From the NCBI GenBank assembly GCA_902766125.1, contig CACXCG010000059.1:1-39189 (forward strand): 39,189 bases of DNA, read 5' to 3'. Position numbers and translations under genes: made by a program. The notes under the pieces were generated by a model, which worked only from the letters and a program-made list of their open reading frames with translations, did not search any database and was not told the DNA's origin. Shown in pieces: positions 14,395 through 22,179 of this stretch. The first letter of the stretch is position 1, and every line of letters starts with the position of its first letter. The DNA comes from an uncultured Spirochaetaceae bacterium. GTDB taxonomy: Bacteria; Spirochaetota; Spirochaetia; Treponematales; Treponemataceae.

Positions 14395-16128
14395 ATGAAA
14401 CGATTTTTTATCATTTGTTCTGTTATGTGCTGTCTGTTGTGTGCCTGCAGCCGTAATTCTGCACTTACACTCGAAGGTGAACCGCTGGTTGCACTGACCA
14501 GGCAGGCTAAGACAGGTGTCATTACATCTATAGAAAAAAGTGACACGCTCTTTTATCGTTTTACCGAAACTCAGCGTCAGCAGTTTGCACAGTTAGCCTC
14601 ATCTTCTTCTGGGGCTGCAATTGACTTGCTGTGTGCTAAGAGTGCAAAGCCGGAAACTGAATCTGCAACATTCTATGCAGGTTTTTTATATGAGTCTGAT
14701 TTTTCTGATGAATTCAAACTGATGGTAGATCTGGATGCCCGTCCTCAGGTGTCGGGTGTGCTTTCTCAGATGCAGCTTCCAAAAGTTCATGTGGTACTTT
14801 CGGTTGCTCCTGATGCAGAACTGCCTATAGGATTTTTTATAAAAGGTGATGCCGGTGTCTCTCTTTCCGGAGTTTCGTTTACCGGTGCAGAAATGGGCTT
14901 TGACCGACGCGGTGAAATTCCCGTGTTTGCATTTGGACCTGATGGTGGCGGTATAGATCTTAACAGCCGCAGTTTTGACTTTACCGGTGGTTCTTCATTG
15001 TTTGCATCTGAAAATTCATCAGCGGGTGTCCTTCCGTATATCTATATCGAAATGACTCCTGCAGAAGATATTGGAACGATTAGTGAACAGCTTACCGTTC
15101 ATGCTTCGTATGCGGGACAGGACTTTTCTGTCCGCCGTTCTCCGGAATGCAATACACTTACTGTCCAGACTGCAGCGTTTGAAAAACACTATGGCATGCT
15201 GTCGTTTAACTCACACAAAGAATCTGTGTTGTGTGCACTGTTATTGCCTAATGATAAAAAACTTATTGCACCTTCTGACGGTCATGTACTTGAACCTCTG
15301 GTAAGCGATATGGGTTTTATGTTTGAATATCCTGTTTCGTCGTGGAGAAATCGTGACTATGAACTGTTCCGCTGGGAAGAGTTTCCTTCTGTACTTGTGT
15401 TTGCAGTAAAAAATTATGCCGTTCAGGATCAGTTTTTTACGCGGCTTGCATACTTTGTAGAAAAGACAGGATACAAGGGAACCTTTGTTGATGATCAGTT
15501 TATTCTGACCGAGCACGGATATAATGCGCATGACTACAAGGCAGATGATCTTGCACGCTTTTTTACACAGGCAGAAAAGAAAAGAGTTCGGCTTAATGAG
15601 CACGAACTTCTGCTGCGTGACATTCTGGTGCATAACGGAGTAATTGTTTCTGACGGTGCCGGTGGGTTTAATGCGGGGAAGGGCTGCATCATTTCGTTCA
15701 GTATGGAATCTCCTTCTTACCTGCGTTATCAGCTGATTGCACACGAAGGCTGGCACGGCATTTACTTTGGCGATGAAGCATTCCGGGATACAGTGGCAAT
15801 GTGCTATCTGATGTTTGATCCAGTATACATGGACTTTCTGCAGACGTATTGGGAAACATATGCAAGCCTGATGTATGACCGCACGGACGAATATCTTATG
15901 CGTAACGAGTTTATGGCCTATCATCTGCAGCAGTCTGTTTCTCAGATAGCAGATTATTTTTTAACGCGTGCACGCTGGGGTTCAGTTCAGAGAACACAAA
16001 AACAAAATGCTGATTATATAATTGCTTCCAATGCAGAAGCCTTTACGGATACTGCTGCAATGTTAAGCGACTATGTCTTTACCCGCTGGGGACTTTGCGC
16101 GGGTCGTGTGTGGAACGTAAGCCGTTAG
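14395..16128 (+). CDS. Lipoprotein with a C-terminal HExxH zinc-metallopeptidase-like motif
   Basis: 577 residues with a lipoprotein signal peptide (MKRFFIICSVMCCLL then CAC, lipid-modified Cys about C18). The first 250 or so residues look beta-rich. The C-terminal third is helical and carries LIAHEGWHGIYF, an HExxH motif (H450, E451, H454), and a possible third-ligand glutamate in RNEFMAYHLQ (E505), about 50 residues later as in gluzincin peptidases. This suggests a membrane-anchored periplasmic or surface zinc peptidase. I cannot assign it to a named peptidase family. It stands alone between a divergent hypothetical and a convergent MBL gene (11 bp gap between stops). Confidence 0.68.
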   Translation: MKRFFIICSVMCCLLCACSRNSALTLEGEPLVALTRQAKTGVITSIEKSDTLFYRFTETQRQQFAQLASSSSGAAIDLLCAKSAKPETESATFYAGFLYESDFSDEFKLMVDLDARPQVSGVLSQMQLPKVHVVLSVAPDAELPIGFFIKGDAGVSLSGVSFTGAEMGFDRRGEIPVFAFGPDGGGIDLNSRSFDFTGGSSLFASENSSAGVLPYIYIEMTPAEDIGTISEQLTVHASYAGQDFSVRRSPECNTLTVQTAAFEKHYGMLSFNSHKESVLCALLLPNDKKLIAPSDGHVLEPLVSDMGFMFEYPVSSWRNRDYELFRWEEFPSVLVFAVKNYAVQDQFFTRLAYFVEKTGYKGTFVDDQFILTEHGYNAHDYKADDLARFFTQAEKKRVRLNEHELLLRDILVHNGVIVSDGAGGFNAGKGCIISFSMESPSYLRYQLIAHEGWHGIYFGDEAFRDTVAMCYLMFDPVYMDFLQTYWETYASLMYDRTDEYLMRNEFMAYHLQQSVSQIADYFLTRARWGSVQRTQKQNADYIIASNAEAFTDTAAMLSDYVFTRWGLCAGRVWNVSR

Positions 16129-16139
16129 ATTTGTCCTGC

Positions 16140-16715
16140 TTATTTTTGTACTGCCAGGTCTATGTTGTACATGCGCTCTGCACCTACTGTAGAGGGCGGT
16201 CCGTGACCTGGAAGGACTACACAGCTGTCGTTTTGTGAAAGAATCTTAGTGTGTATGTTGTTTCGAAGCATGCGTTCTGCATACTTACTGCCGGTTGAAC
16301 CAATTGTTCCTGCAAACAGAGCATCGCCTGTAAAAAATACATTTTCAATGCGGAACACCATACTGTCACTGGTATGTCCCGGCAGTGAAAAATAGGATAT
16401 GTTCATTCCTGCTAAAGAGACTATGCCTTCTCCGCCTAAGACTGTTGCCCAGTTGCCGCATACTTCATAGTCAGCTGCATATACTTTTGGTGTATAGATT
16501 CGCCTTATGGTTTCAAGCCCTTTTATGTGATGTTCGTGATTGTGTGTTACCAGAACACCGGTAAGCGTATATCCTCCGTCTTCAATCTGAGAGATTAGTT
16601 CAGAGGTAACTGCTGCCGGGTCTACAATAAGTGCCTGCATAACGTTTGGGGCATCGTTGACAACGAGGTAGGAATTGGTGAATCCGTTTTTACTCAAATG
16701 ATAGTAGATTTTCAT
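16140..16715 (-). CDS. MBL-fold metallo-hydrolase (glyoxalase II-like)
   Basis: 191 residues of the metallo-beta-lactamase superfamily, similar in size to small glyoxalase II-like thioesterases. Visible parts: TNSYLV near the start, an IVDPA strand, the metal motif THNHEHHIKG (H58, H60, H63), LPGHTSDSM (H114), FFTGDALF (D131) and LPGHGPPS (H171). In HxHxDH the aspartate is His62 here, so the second metal site may be altered. The substrate is unknown. Its ATG overlaps the TGA of the upstream pentapeptide gene (ATGA), indicating one transcript and coupled translation. Confidence 0.85.
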   Translation of the reverse strand: MKIYYHLSKNGFTNSYLVVNDAPNVMQALIVDPAAVTSELISQIEDGGYTLTGVLVTHNHEHHIKGLETIRRIYTPKVYAADYEVCGNWATVLGGEGIVSLAGMNISYFSLPGHTSDSMVFRIENVFFTGDALFAGTIGSTGSKYAERMLRNNIHTKILSQNDSCVVLPGHGPPSTVGAERMYNIDLAVQK

Positions 16716-17380
16716 GATTCCGCCTCGTCTTCGATTTCATTCTGCGGTTTCTGTGTCGAATTCTTTACGCGGTCAAACAGTGCTTCCCGTGTGTTTGAAA
16801 GCTTAAACGAAACGGCTTCTCTGAGCGAATCGTAAAAGATGGTTTTCTTAAGGTTGCAGTTTTTCATTGACGTGTTCATCAGAATTGCTTTAATAAACTG
16901 GCTGTTGTACAGATCGCTGTCGTCAAAACTGCACTGATAGGCTGTTGTTCCGTTAAAATTGTTTCCTAATAAATCGCTGCCCGTGAACAGGGTGTTTATA
17001 AACTTGGCTCCTGCAAAAGAACAGAACTGAAAATTACTCTGTACAAATGAACTGTCGGTAAAGGTACAGAAACTGAACATGCTCATACGTAAGCGAAGGT
17101 TTGATGCATGCATGTTTGCAAAGGTACAGTTCTGTATGCTGCAGCCACAGAAAAACTTATTGCTTAAATCAAGTCCTGAAATGGAAAGACTTTCTATATT
17201 CAGATTTATAATTTTGTCATGGTTAAGCAGATAGTTCCGGATGCGGTTAACAGATTCAGAGGGATTTTCCAGATGTTCAATGCAGTATCCCGGCTGATCG
17301 CATATATTTCCGTCTTCATCAATCTGAGACAAGGCAAGTTTTTTACAGCCAGGGTGAATGCACAGGTTTTTCTTAAACAT
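16712..17380 (-). CDS. Pentapeptide-repeat protein with an N-terminal Cys/His cluster
   Basis: 222 residues. From about residue 65 to 190 the sequence follows the A(D/N)LxX five-residue rhythm, for example CSIQNCTFANM, DSSFVQSNFQFCSF and DSDLYNSQF, which forms a right-handed beta-helix. The N-terminus has CIHPGC (C7, C12) and ICDQPGYCIEH (C27, C33, H36), which look like a small zinc-binding module. The C-terminal tail is acidic. Pentapeptide proteins are varied: some bind gyrase, most are of unknown role. The start at 17380 was chosen over 17407 because a very good promoter ends 6 nt upstream. Operon with the MBL hydrolase. Confidence 0.8.
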   Translation of the reverse strand: MFKKNLCIHPGCKKLALSQIDEDGNICDQPGYCIEHLENPSESVNRIRNYLLNHDKIINLNIESLSISGLDLSNKFFCGCSIQNCTFANMHASNLRLRMSMFSFCTFTDSSFVQSNFQFCSFAGAKFINTLFTGSDLLGNNFNGTTAYQCSFDDSDLYNSQFIKAILMNTSMKNCNLKKTIFYDSLREAVSFKLSNTREALFDRVKNSTQKPQNEIEDEAES

Positions 17381-17386
17381 ACTACT

Positions 17387-17415
17387 ACTGTACGCTATTG
17401 AAAACATTTAGTCAA
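17387..17415 (-). promoter_or_regulatory. Promoter of the pentapeptide-repeat operon, leaderless arrangement
   Basis: Minus strand: TTGACT (17415-17410), 17 bp, TACAGT (17392-17387), 6 nt, ATG at 17380. It overlaps the oppositely directed promoter at 17398-17426. Confidence 0.65.
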
Positions 17416-17426
17416 ATGGATATTAT
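17398..17426 (+). promoter_or_regulatory. Promoter of the zinc-ribbon/murI operon, leaderless arrangement
   Basis: TTGAAA (17398-17403), 17 bp, TATTAT (17421-17426), 6 nt, ATG at 17433. Its spacer contains the -35 box of the opposing promoter. Confidence 0.65.
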
Positions 17427-17432
17427 GAAACT

Positions 17433-17717
17433 ATGTGCTGGAAATGTGGAACTGCCCTTACAGAATCAGAACCTGTCTCTCGCAGTGCAGAATGTCCTGT
17501 GTGCCATGCAGACATACACTCGTGCCGTAACTGTATGTTCTACGAGCCGGGAAGTCATTACGACTGTCATGAAACCATAGACGCTCTGGTAAGCGACAAA
17601 GAACGCTCTAATTTCTGCGACAGTTTTAAGCTGAACCGCAATGCTTCTGGTGACGGCAATGCGCAGAAGGCAAAACAGGAAGCTGCAAAAAAAGCATTTG
17701 ATGCATTGTTTTCGTAA
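17433..17717 (+). CDS. Small zinc-ribbon protein
   Basis: 94 residues. CWKCG (C2, C5) pairs with CPVC (C21, C24) to form a zinc ribbon; CRNCMFYEPG and a following HYDC/HET segment give a second cysteine cluster, and NFCDSF adds another Cys. The rest is an Ala/Lys-rich tail. As far as I recall, similar double-ribbon proteins occur in other spirochaetes, but no function is known to me. It starts a transcription unit with murI, which follows after 12 nt. The ATG at 17433 is preferred to any earlier start because the -10 box ends 6 nt before it. Confidence 0.78.
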   Translation: MCWKCGTALTESEPVSRSAECPVCHADIHSCRNCMFYEPGSHYDCHETIDALVSDKERSNFCDSFKLNRNASGDGNAQKAKQEAAKKAFDALFS

Positions 17718-17729
17718 GCGGAGCCGAAT

Positions 17730-18581
17730 ATGAGTCCTTTTATAGATTTTGCATTTCTTGACAGCGGTACCGGTGGAATTCCCTACATGCTTGAACTCAA
17801 AAAAAAATGCCCTGATGCACGCTGTGTGTATATGGGGGATACGGCACATTTTCCTTACGGACAGAAATCTGAAAAAGAAATTACAGACTGTGCGTCTCAG
17901 GCGCTGTCGGTCATCATAAATACCTGGAATCCTAAAACGGTAGTCATAGCCTGCAATACCATAAGCGTTACTTCACTTTCTGACTTGCGGGCTCTGTTTC
18001 CTGACACTCCTATTGTGGGAACTGTTCCTGCAATAAAACTTGCGGCAAAAGTAACACGCAATAAAAATATAGGACTGCTGGCAACGAATGCTACGGTACA
18101 TCATCCGTATAACCAGAAACTGATTCAGGATTACGCAAGTGACTGCCATGTCTTTAACCGTGGAGATCCTGACTTAATTGCGTTTATTGAACACGATTTG
18201 TTTAATGCAGGAAGGGAAGAGCGGTTAAAGGCGGTACAGCCTGCAGTTTCGTTTTTTCTTGAAAATAACTGTGATACGATTATTTTAGGCTGCACACATT
18301 TTACGCATATTGCAGAAGATATTTCGCAAGCTGCCGGAAGCGGAGTGCAGGTTGTTGACAGCCGTGATGGTGTTGCAAACCAGGCGTTACGCGTTGAACA
18401 AAAACAGATTGAACACTCTGCTCAGGAAAAGAATGTGCTTCGTGCGTTACCGCCAGACCAGAGTTTTTTTGTTACGGCACTGCGCAATACAGAAGACGAA
18501 CGTGAGTACGCCGCCCTCTGTAAAAACGCAGGCATTTCCTGGGGTGGAATGCTTACAAACGTGACGCTATCTCGTCAATAA
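17730..18581 (+). CDS. murI: Glutamate racemase
   Basis: 283 residues; interconverts L- and D-glutamate to supply D-Glu for peptidoglycan. Motifs: [10 protein letters not shown] (D11, S12), [20 protein letters not shown] with catalytic C75, and LGCTHFTHI with catalytic C188 and H190. Length is slightly above the usual 265. A GGAG ribosome binding site sits 6 nt before the ATG. The last 29 bp overlap the end of the convergent icd gene, so glutamate isomerisation and 2-oxoglutarate supply are encoded tail-to-tail. Confidence 0.94.
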   Translation: MSPFIDFAFLDSGTGGIPYMLELKKKCPDARCVYMGDTAHFPYGQKSEKEITDCASQALSVIINTWNPKTVVIACNTISVTSLSDLRALFPDTPIVGTVPAIKLAAKVTRNKNIGLLATNATVHHPYNQKLIQDYASDCHVFNRGDPDLIAFIEHDLFNAGREERLKAVQPAVSFFLENNCDTIILGCTHFTHIAEDISQAAGSGVQVVDSRDGVANQALRVEQKQIEHSAQEKNVLRALPPDQSFFVTALRNTEDEREYAALCKNAGISWGGMLTNVTLSRQ

Positions 18582-19749
18582 ATTCCCAAGAGTTGACTAT
18601 CTTGCTTGCTTTAGGTTCTGCTAAGGCGGCAAGGTCGCCGGTCATGATTCCGTCTTCGATCGTGCTCAGAGTTGCTTTTTCCAGTTTATGTGCAAAGTCT
18701 GCAAGGTCGGGGGTTCCGTCAAGTTCTGCGCGCTTTGCAAGTGCACCTGTCCATGCAAAAATTGTTGCAACCGGGTTGGTGCTTGTCTTTTCGCCTTTAA
18801 GATAGCGGTAGTAGTGTTTCTGAACGGTACCGTGGCTTGCTTCAAATTCAAACTCACCGTTGGGGCTAACCAGAACGCTTGTCATCATGGCAAGACTTCC
18901 GCATGCAGAAGCAATCATGTCGCTCATGACGTCTCCGTCGTAGTTTTTGCATGCCCACAAGAATCCGCCTTCTGTTTTCATAACGCGTGCAACTGCATCA
19001 TCAATCAGCGTGTAGAAATATTCGATTCCTTTTGCTTCAAACTTAGCTTTGAATTCTTCGTCGTAGATGCGCTGGAAAATTGCCTTAAAGTTTCCGTCGT
19101 ATGTTTTGCTGATTGTGTCCTTTGCGCCCAGCCAGACACTGATGCCCTGATCAAGAGCATAGTTGAAACAGCAGCGTGCAAAGCTTTCAATGCTTGCGTC
19201 AAGGTTGTGAATTCCCTGGATGATTCCCGGTCCTTTCATTTCCATGATTGTCTTACGGATTTCTTTTCCATCGCTTCCGGTAAAGACAAGTTCTGCCTTT
19301 CCTGCACACGGAGTTTTAATTTCGCAGTTTTTGTATACATCACCATAGCCGTGACGGCCCAGTACAATCGGTTTTTTCCAGCTCTTTACATTGGGGTGAA
19401 TGTTGTTTACGAAAATAGGAGCACGGAAAATGGTTCCGTCAAGTTCACCACGCAGGATACCGTTAGGGCTTGGAGTTAAGTGTGTAAGTTTGTATTCTTC
19501 CATGCGGGCAGCGTTACTGGTAATGGTTGCGCACTTTACGCCGACACCCAGACGCTTGATTGCAGCGGCGGCATCATAGGTAACTTTGTCATCTGTCTTG
19601 TCGCGTTCTACCAGTCCTAAATCGTAGTATTCTGTCTTTAAATCTACGAACGGTAACAGCAGTTTGTCTTTAATAAGCTGCCACAGAATGCGTGTCATTT
19701 CATCGCCGTCAAGTTCAGCGATTGCGTTTTTCATCTGGATTTTTGCCAT
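18553..19749 (-). CDS. icd: NADP-dependent isocitrate dehydrogenase (eukaryote-like type)
   Basis: 398 residues, close to the 400-415 of the homodimeric, eukaryote-like IDH group rather than the E. coli type. It oxidises isocitrate to 2-oxoglutarate with NADP. Visible features: the N-terminal [30 protein letters not shown] (substrate Ser and Arg region), the metal-binding NYDGDVMSD and the cofactor region [14 protein letters not shown]. Here 2-oxoglutarate probably feeds glutamate synthesis. It has a real leader: TATACT lies 31 nt upstream and AGGAG 6 nt before the ATG, unlike the leaderless genes nearby. Confidence 0.94.
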   Translation of the reverse strand: MAKIQMKNAIAELDGDEMTRILWQLIKDKLLLPFVDLKTEYYDLGLVERDKTDDKVTYDAAAAIKRLGVGVKCATITSNAARMEEYKLTHLTPSPNGILRGELDGTIFRAPIFVNNIHPNVKSWKKPIVLGRHGYGDVYKNCEIKTPCAGKAELVFTGSDGKEIRKTIMEMKGPGIIQGIHNLDASIESFARCCFNYALDQGISVWLGAKDTISKTYDGNFKAIFQRIYDEEFKAKFEAKGIEYFYTLIDDAVARVMKTEGGFLWACKNYDGDVMSDMIASACGSLAMMTSVLVSPNGEFEFEASHGTVQKHYYRYLKGEKTSTNPVATIFAWTGALAKRAELDGTPDLADFAHKLEKATLSTIEDGIMTGDLAALAEPKASKIVNSWEFIDEIASRL

Positions 19750-19755
19750 ACGGGG

Positions 19756-19809
19756 CTCCTGCTTTATAAAATCTGAAGGAAGTATAGCAAAAAAATGTCA
19801 GTCAATCAA
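19756..19809 (-). promoter_or_regulatory. Promoter and ribosome binding site of icd
   Basis: Minus strand: TTGATT (19809-19804), 17 bp, TATACT (19786-19781), then a leader of about 25 nt with AGGAG (19760-19756). The -35 box lies in the coding end of the upstream gene. Confidence 0.55.
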
Positions 19810-20544
19810 TGTCGCATCCGTATAAATTTCTGACTCAATGCGCTTTAGCATTTCTCCGGAAAACTGTTTTTGCAGCGGAATGAACATAAGCAGTTCGTAG
19901 TGATCACCTTCTGAATAGGCAAATGCGGTTCCCGTATACGGTTTACCTCTGTATTTATATGTGAAGCGTGTCTGCACTTTGTTGGGTTTGATATCAGGAT
20001 CATCGCTCCAGGAAAGAAAGGTTGCGTGACTTGTCTGCAAAAGTGAAAGCACTGCACCTGCAAGTGAATCAGAAAGTTCCGGATGAACATCGGTAAAATC
20101 ATAGACAATGTATGTTACCAGACGGTTCATGTTGTCGTTTGAATAAATGCTTACCGTTCCGTTTGCCAAAAGATCTTCTTTTGTTTTGTGCTGCTTAAAT
20201 TGTGAAGGGTAGGAAAAGGTAATGTGACCTATGTTGTGCGAAGGCCATTCTTTTTTTACCAGCCAGGAATCTGAAGAAAGAAATACACCTGTGCCAATTG
20301 ACAACGCAAAAATACAGACACAGATAACAAGCGATGCAATGCGTTTCTTTTTTGTGTTACGGAGGAAATACGAAATGACTGCAGCAATAGCTCCGGCGGC
20401 GGCTGCTGCGATGAGTGTTATGTTTGAGTTTCTGCCCCAGATTGAGGTACAGGCGCTCGAAACACCCGCAATAACAAGTACCGTACACAGCGGTATCCAT
20501 AAGCGTTCAATATTTTTTGCGTCACTTGCTTCGTTTGTTTCCAT
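19798..20544 (-). CDS. Membrane protein with three N-terminal transmembrane segments, unknown function
   Basis: 248 residues. Hydrophobic segments at about 16-32, 42-61 and 68-91 are followed by an extracytoplasmic domain of some 150 residues with a beta-rich HITFSYPSQF start and a C-terminal LLMFIPLQKQF helix/strand pair. The soluble part resembles the PsbP/DcrB-like 'IxFxYPxxF' pattern used by many small secreted domains; this is a weak inference. The ATG follows the map stop by one nucleotide, so it is co-translated with map. No catalytic motif. Confidence 0.65.
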   Translation of the reverse strand: METNEASDAKNIERLWIPLCTVLVIAGVSSACTSIWGRNSNITLIAAAAAGAIAAVISYFLRNTKKKRIASLVICVCIFALSIGTGVFLSSDSWLVKKEWPSHNIGHITFSYPSQFKQHKTKEDLLANGTVSIYSNDNMNRLVTYIVYDFTDVHPELSDSLAGAVLSLLQTSHATFLSWSDDPDIKPNKVQTRFTYKYRGKPYTGTAFAYSEGDHYELLMFIPLQKQFSGEMLKRIESEIYTDATLID

Positions 20545-20545
20545 G

Positions 20546-21343
20546 TTACCAGTTTGTTCCTTTCATGCAGGAGTTTCCGTTGTAATCCAAGTCTGTCAGA
20601 ATTTCGGTGTGGTCGGGGAAGACAGCAACAGTGTGTTCTTCGTGACAGCTCCACGAACCGTCAGCGGTTACTACTGTCCATTCGCTTTCTTCGTCACCGG
20701 TAATGACATCTGCAGTTCCTTCGTTAATCATGGGTTCTATGGCAAGTACCATGCCGCTCTGAATGCGCGGATTTGCCCCTTTGAACGGATAGCAGTTTGG
20801 AATGCTGGGATCTTCGTGAACATCAAGTCCAACACCGTGTCCGCAGTATTCGTATACGACACCATATCCGTTTTGTTTTTCGCAGATATCGGTAACGGCT
20901 TTTGCAATGTCAGCAAGGCGGTTTCCTTTAACACAGGCATCAATGCCTGCAAGAAGCGATTCTCGTGTTACGCGTACAAGCTTTCTGTGCTGAGGCTTTA
21001 CATTTCCGACCATAACGGTGTGTGTGCTGTCGCTTATGTAACCGTCAAGATTGATTCCAATGTCAAGTGAAACAATGTCGCCGTCTTTAACAAAGCGATG
21101 TTTTGAAGGAACTCCGTGAATGACCTGATCGTTTATGCTTATACAGGCACAGCCGGGAAATCCTTCTGAATGCCATGCAGGTTTACCGCCGTGTTTTCTT
21201 ACAAACTCAACGCACCAGTCATCGATTTCTTTTGTGCTTACTCCGGGTTTTACGCGCGGAATAATTTCGTTGAATAAATCTGCCAGTTCGTGACAGCTCT
21301 TACGGATTTTTGCAATCTGTTCATCGTTCTTAAGTCTGATCAT
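20546..21343 (-). CDS. map: Methionine aminopeptidase, type I
   Basis: 265 residues; removes the initiator methionine from new proteins using two metal ions. Ligands and motifs are in place: H86 in VIHGVP, D104 in SLDIG, D115 in YISDSTHTV, the histidine of CGHGVGLDVHE, the Glu of AIEPMI and the Glu of HEEHTVAV. Unlike the minimal enzyme the C-terminus is extended by about 10 residues (NSCMKGTNW). AAAGAGG, ending 9 nt upstream of the ATG, serves as ribosome binding site. It is the second gene of a J-domain protein - map - membrane protein unit. Confidence 0.95.
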   Translation of the reverse strand: MIRLKNDEQIAKIRKSCHELADLFNEIIPRVKPGVSTKEIDDWCVEFVRKHGGKPAWHSEGFPGCACISINDQVIHGVPSKHRFVKDGDIVSLDIGINLDGYISDSTHTVMVGNVKPQHRKLVRVTRESLLAGIDACVKGNRLADIAKAVTDICEKQNGYGVVYEYCGHGVGLDVHEDPSIPNCYPFKGANPRIQSGMVLAIEPMINEGTADVITGDEESEWTVVTADGSWSCHEEHTVAVFPDHTEILTDLDYNGNSCMKGTNW

Positions 21344-21370
21344 ATATCGTTACCTCTTTTATAATGCGTT

Positions 21371-22129
21371 TTAGCCAGCAAGCCGCAGAGCTTCATCTCT
21401 GCAGACCTGTGCAGTTCTTTCGTCACCGATGCGGTCGTATGCATCTGCCATTTTGTGAAGAAAAAACGAATCGTCTTTTTTTCCAAACCGTAAGTCAAGT
21501 GCACGTTCCCATGCATCTATGGCAAGTTCATCGTTGACTGAGCCTTCTATGTTGTTGCGCAGAATGTGGCGCGTAAGTTCCTGAACTTCGGGAAAGAACA
21601 GCTTGAAATAGTTAAACGAAAATTCCATGCGCATAATCTGATCCAGCAGAATAACCGCATCATAGTATTCCTGACGCAACACTAATTCTTCTGCAAGAAT
21701 AAAACCAAAGTCCATAAAATCTTCGCGTGTGAACCATCGCTGTAATTTAAAATCAGTACGGCTCATGTTCATGCGCTTGAATTCTTTTGTTGCTTCTTCT
21801 TCGTGTCCGTGCATCAGGTCAAAGAAAATGAGTTTTGCGCGGCTTTCATCATCTTCTCGTGCCAGAAGCCAGGTACGGTAATCGAATTCAACACCTTTTG
21901 TTCTTTGCCAGCGTTCTGCATAGACTCCGGTTGCCTGTGCTTCATCAAACAGCGAACGTGACTTACTGTCCGCCAGCGTTTCATAAGCTTTCTGCAGCTC
22001 GTGAAATGCTTCGGCGTCTCCCTGTGTTATGTCGGGATGAAGAAGTTTTGCTTTTTTGCGGTATGCATGCCGTATTTCTGCAGCGGTCGCAGTACGGCTT
22101 ACACCCAGCACGGAATAGCAGTCACGCAT
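21371..22129 (-). CDS. J-domain protein (DnaJ-like), non-canonical
   Basis: 252 residues. Residues 1-65 are a J domain: YSVLGVSRTATAAEIRHAY, then the HPD motif at 31-33, which is needed to stimulate Hsp70 ATPase. There is no Gly/Phe region and no zinc finger, so it is a class C J protein rather than DnaJ. The remaining helical region (about 90-250) looks TPR-like and may bind a client or partner. It likely recruits DnaK to a special substrate; this is inference. The leader of the transcript would be only about 4 nt. Confidence 0.85.
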   Translation of the reverse strand: MRDCYSVLGVSRTATAAEIRHAYRKKAKLLHPDITQGDAEAFHELQKAYETLADSKSRSLFDEAQATGVYAERWQRTKGVEFDYRTWLLAREDDESRAKLIFFDLMHGHEEEATKEFKRMNMSRTDFKLQRWFTREDFMDFGFILAEELVLRQEYYDAVILLDQIMRMEFSFNYFKLFFPEVQELTRHILRNNIEGSVNDELAIDAWERALDLRFGKKDDSFFLHKMADAYDRIGDERTAQVCRDEALRLAG

Positions 22130-22140
22130 AAACTACGTCT

Positions 22141-22169
22141 ATTCTACCGAAATCAGATGGGGTTTGCAA
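22141..22169 (-). promoter_or_regulatory. Promoter of the J-domain protein - map operon
   Basis: Minus strand: TTGCAA (22169-22164), 17 bp, TAGAAT (22146-22141), 11 nt, ATG at 22129. No ribosome binding site is visible. Confidence 0.55.
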
Positions 22170-22179
22170 TGGCTAACCA

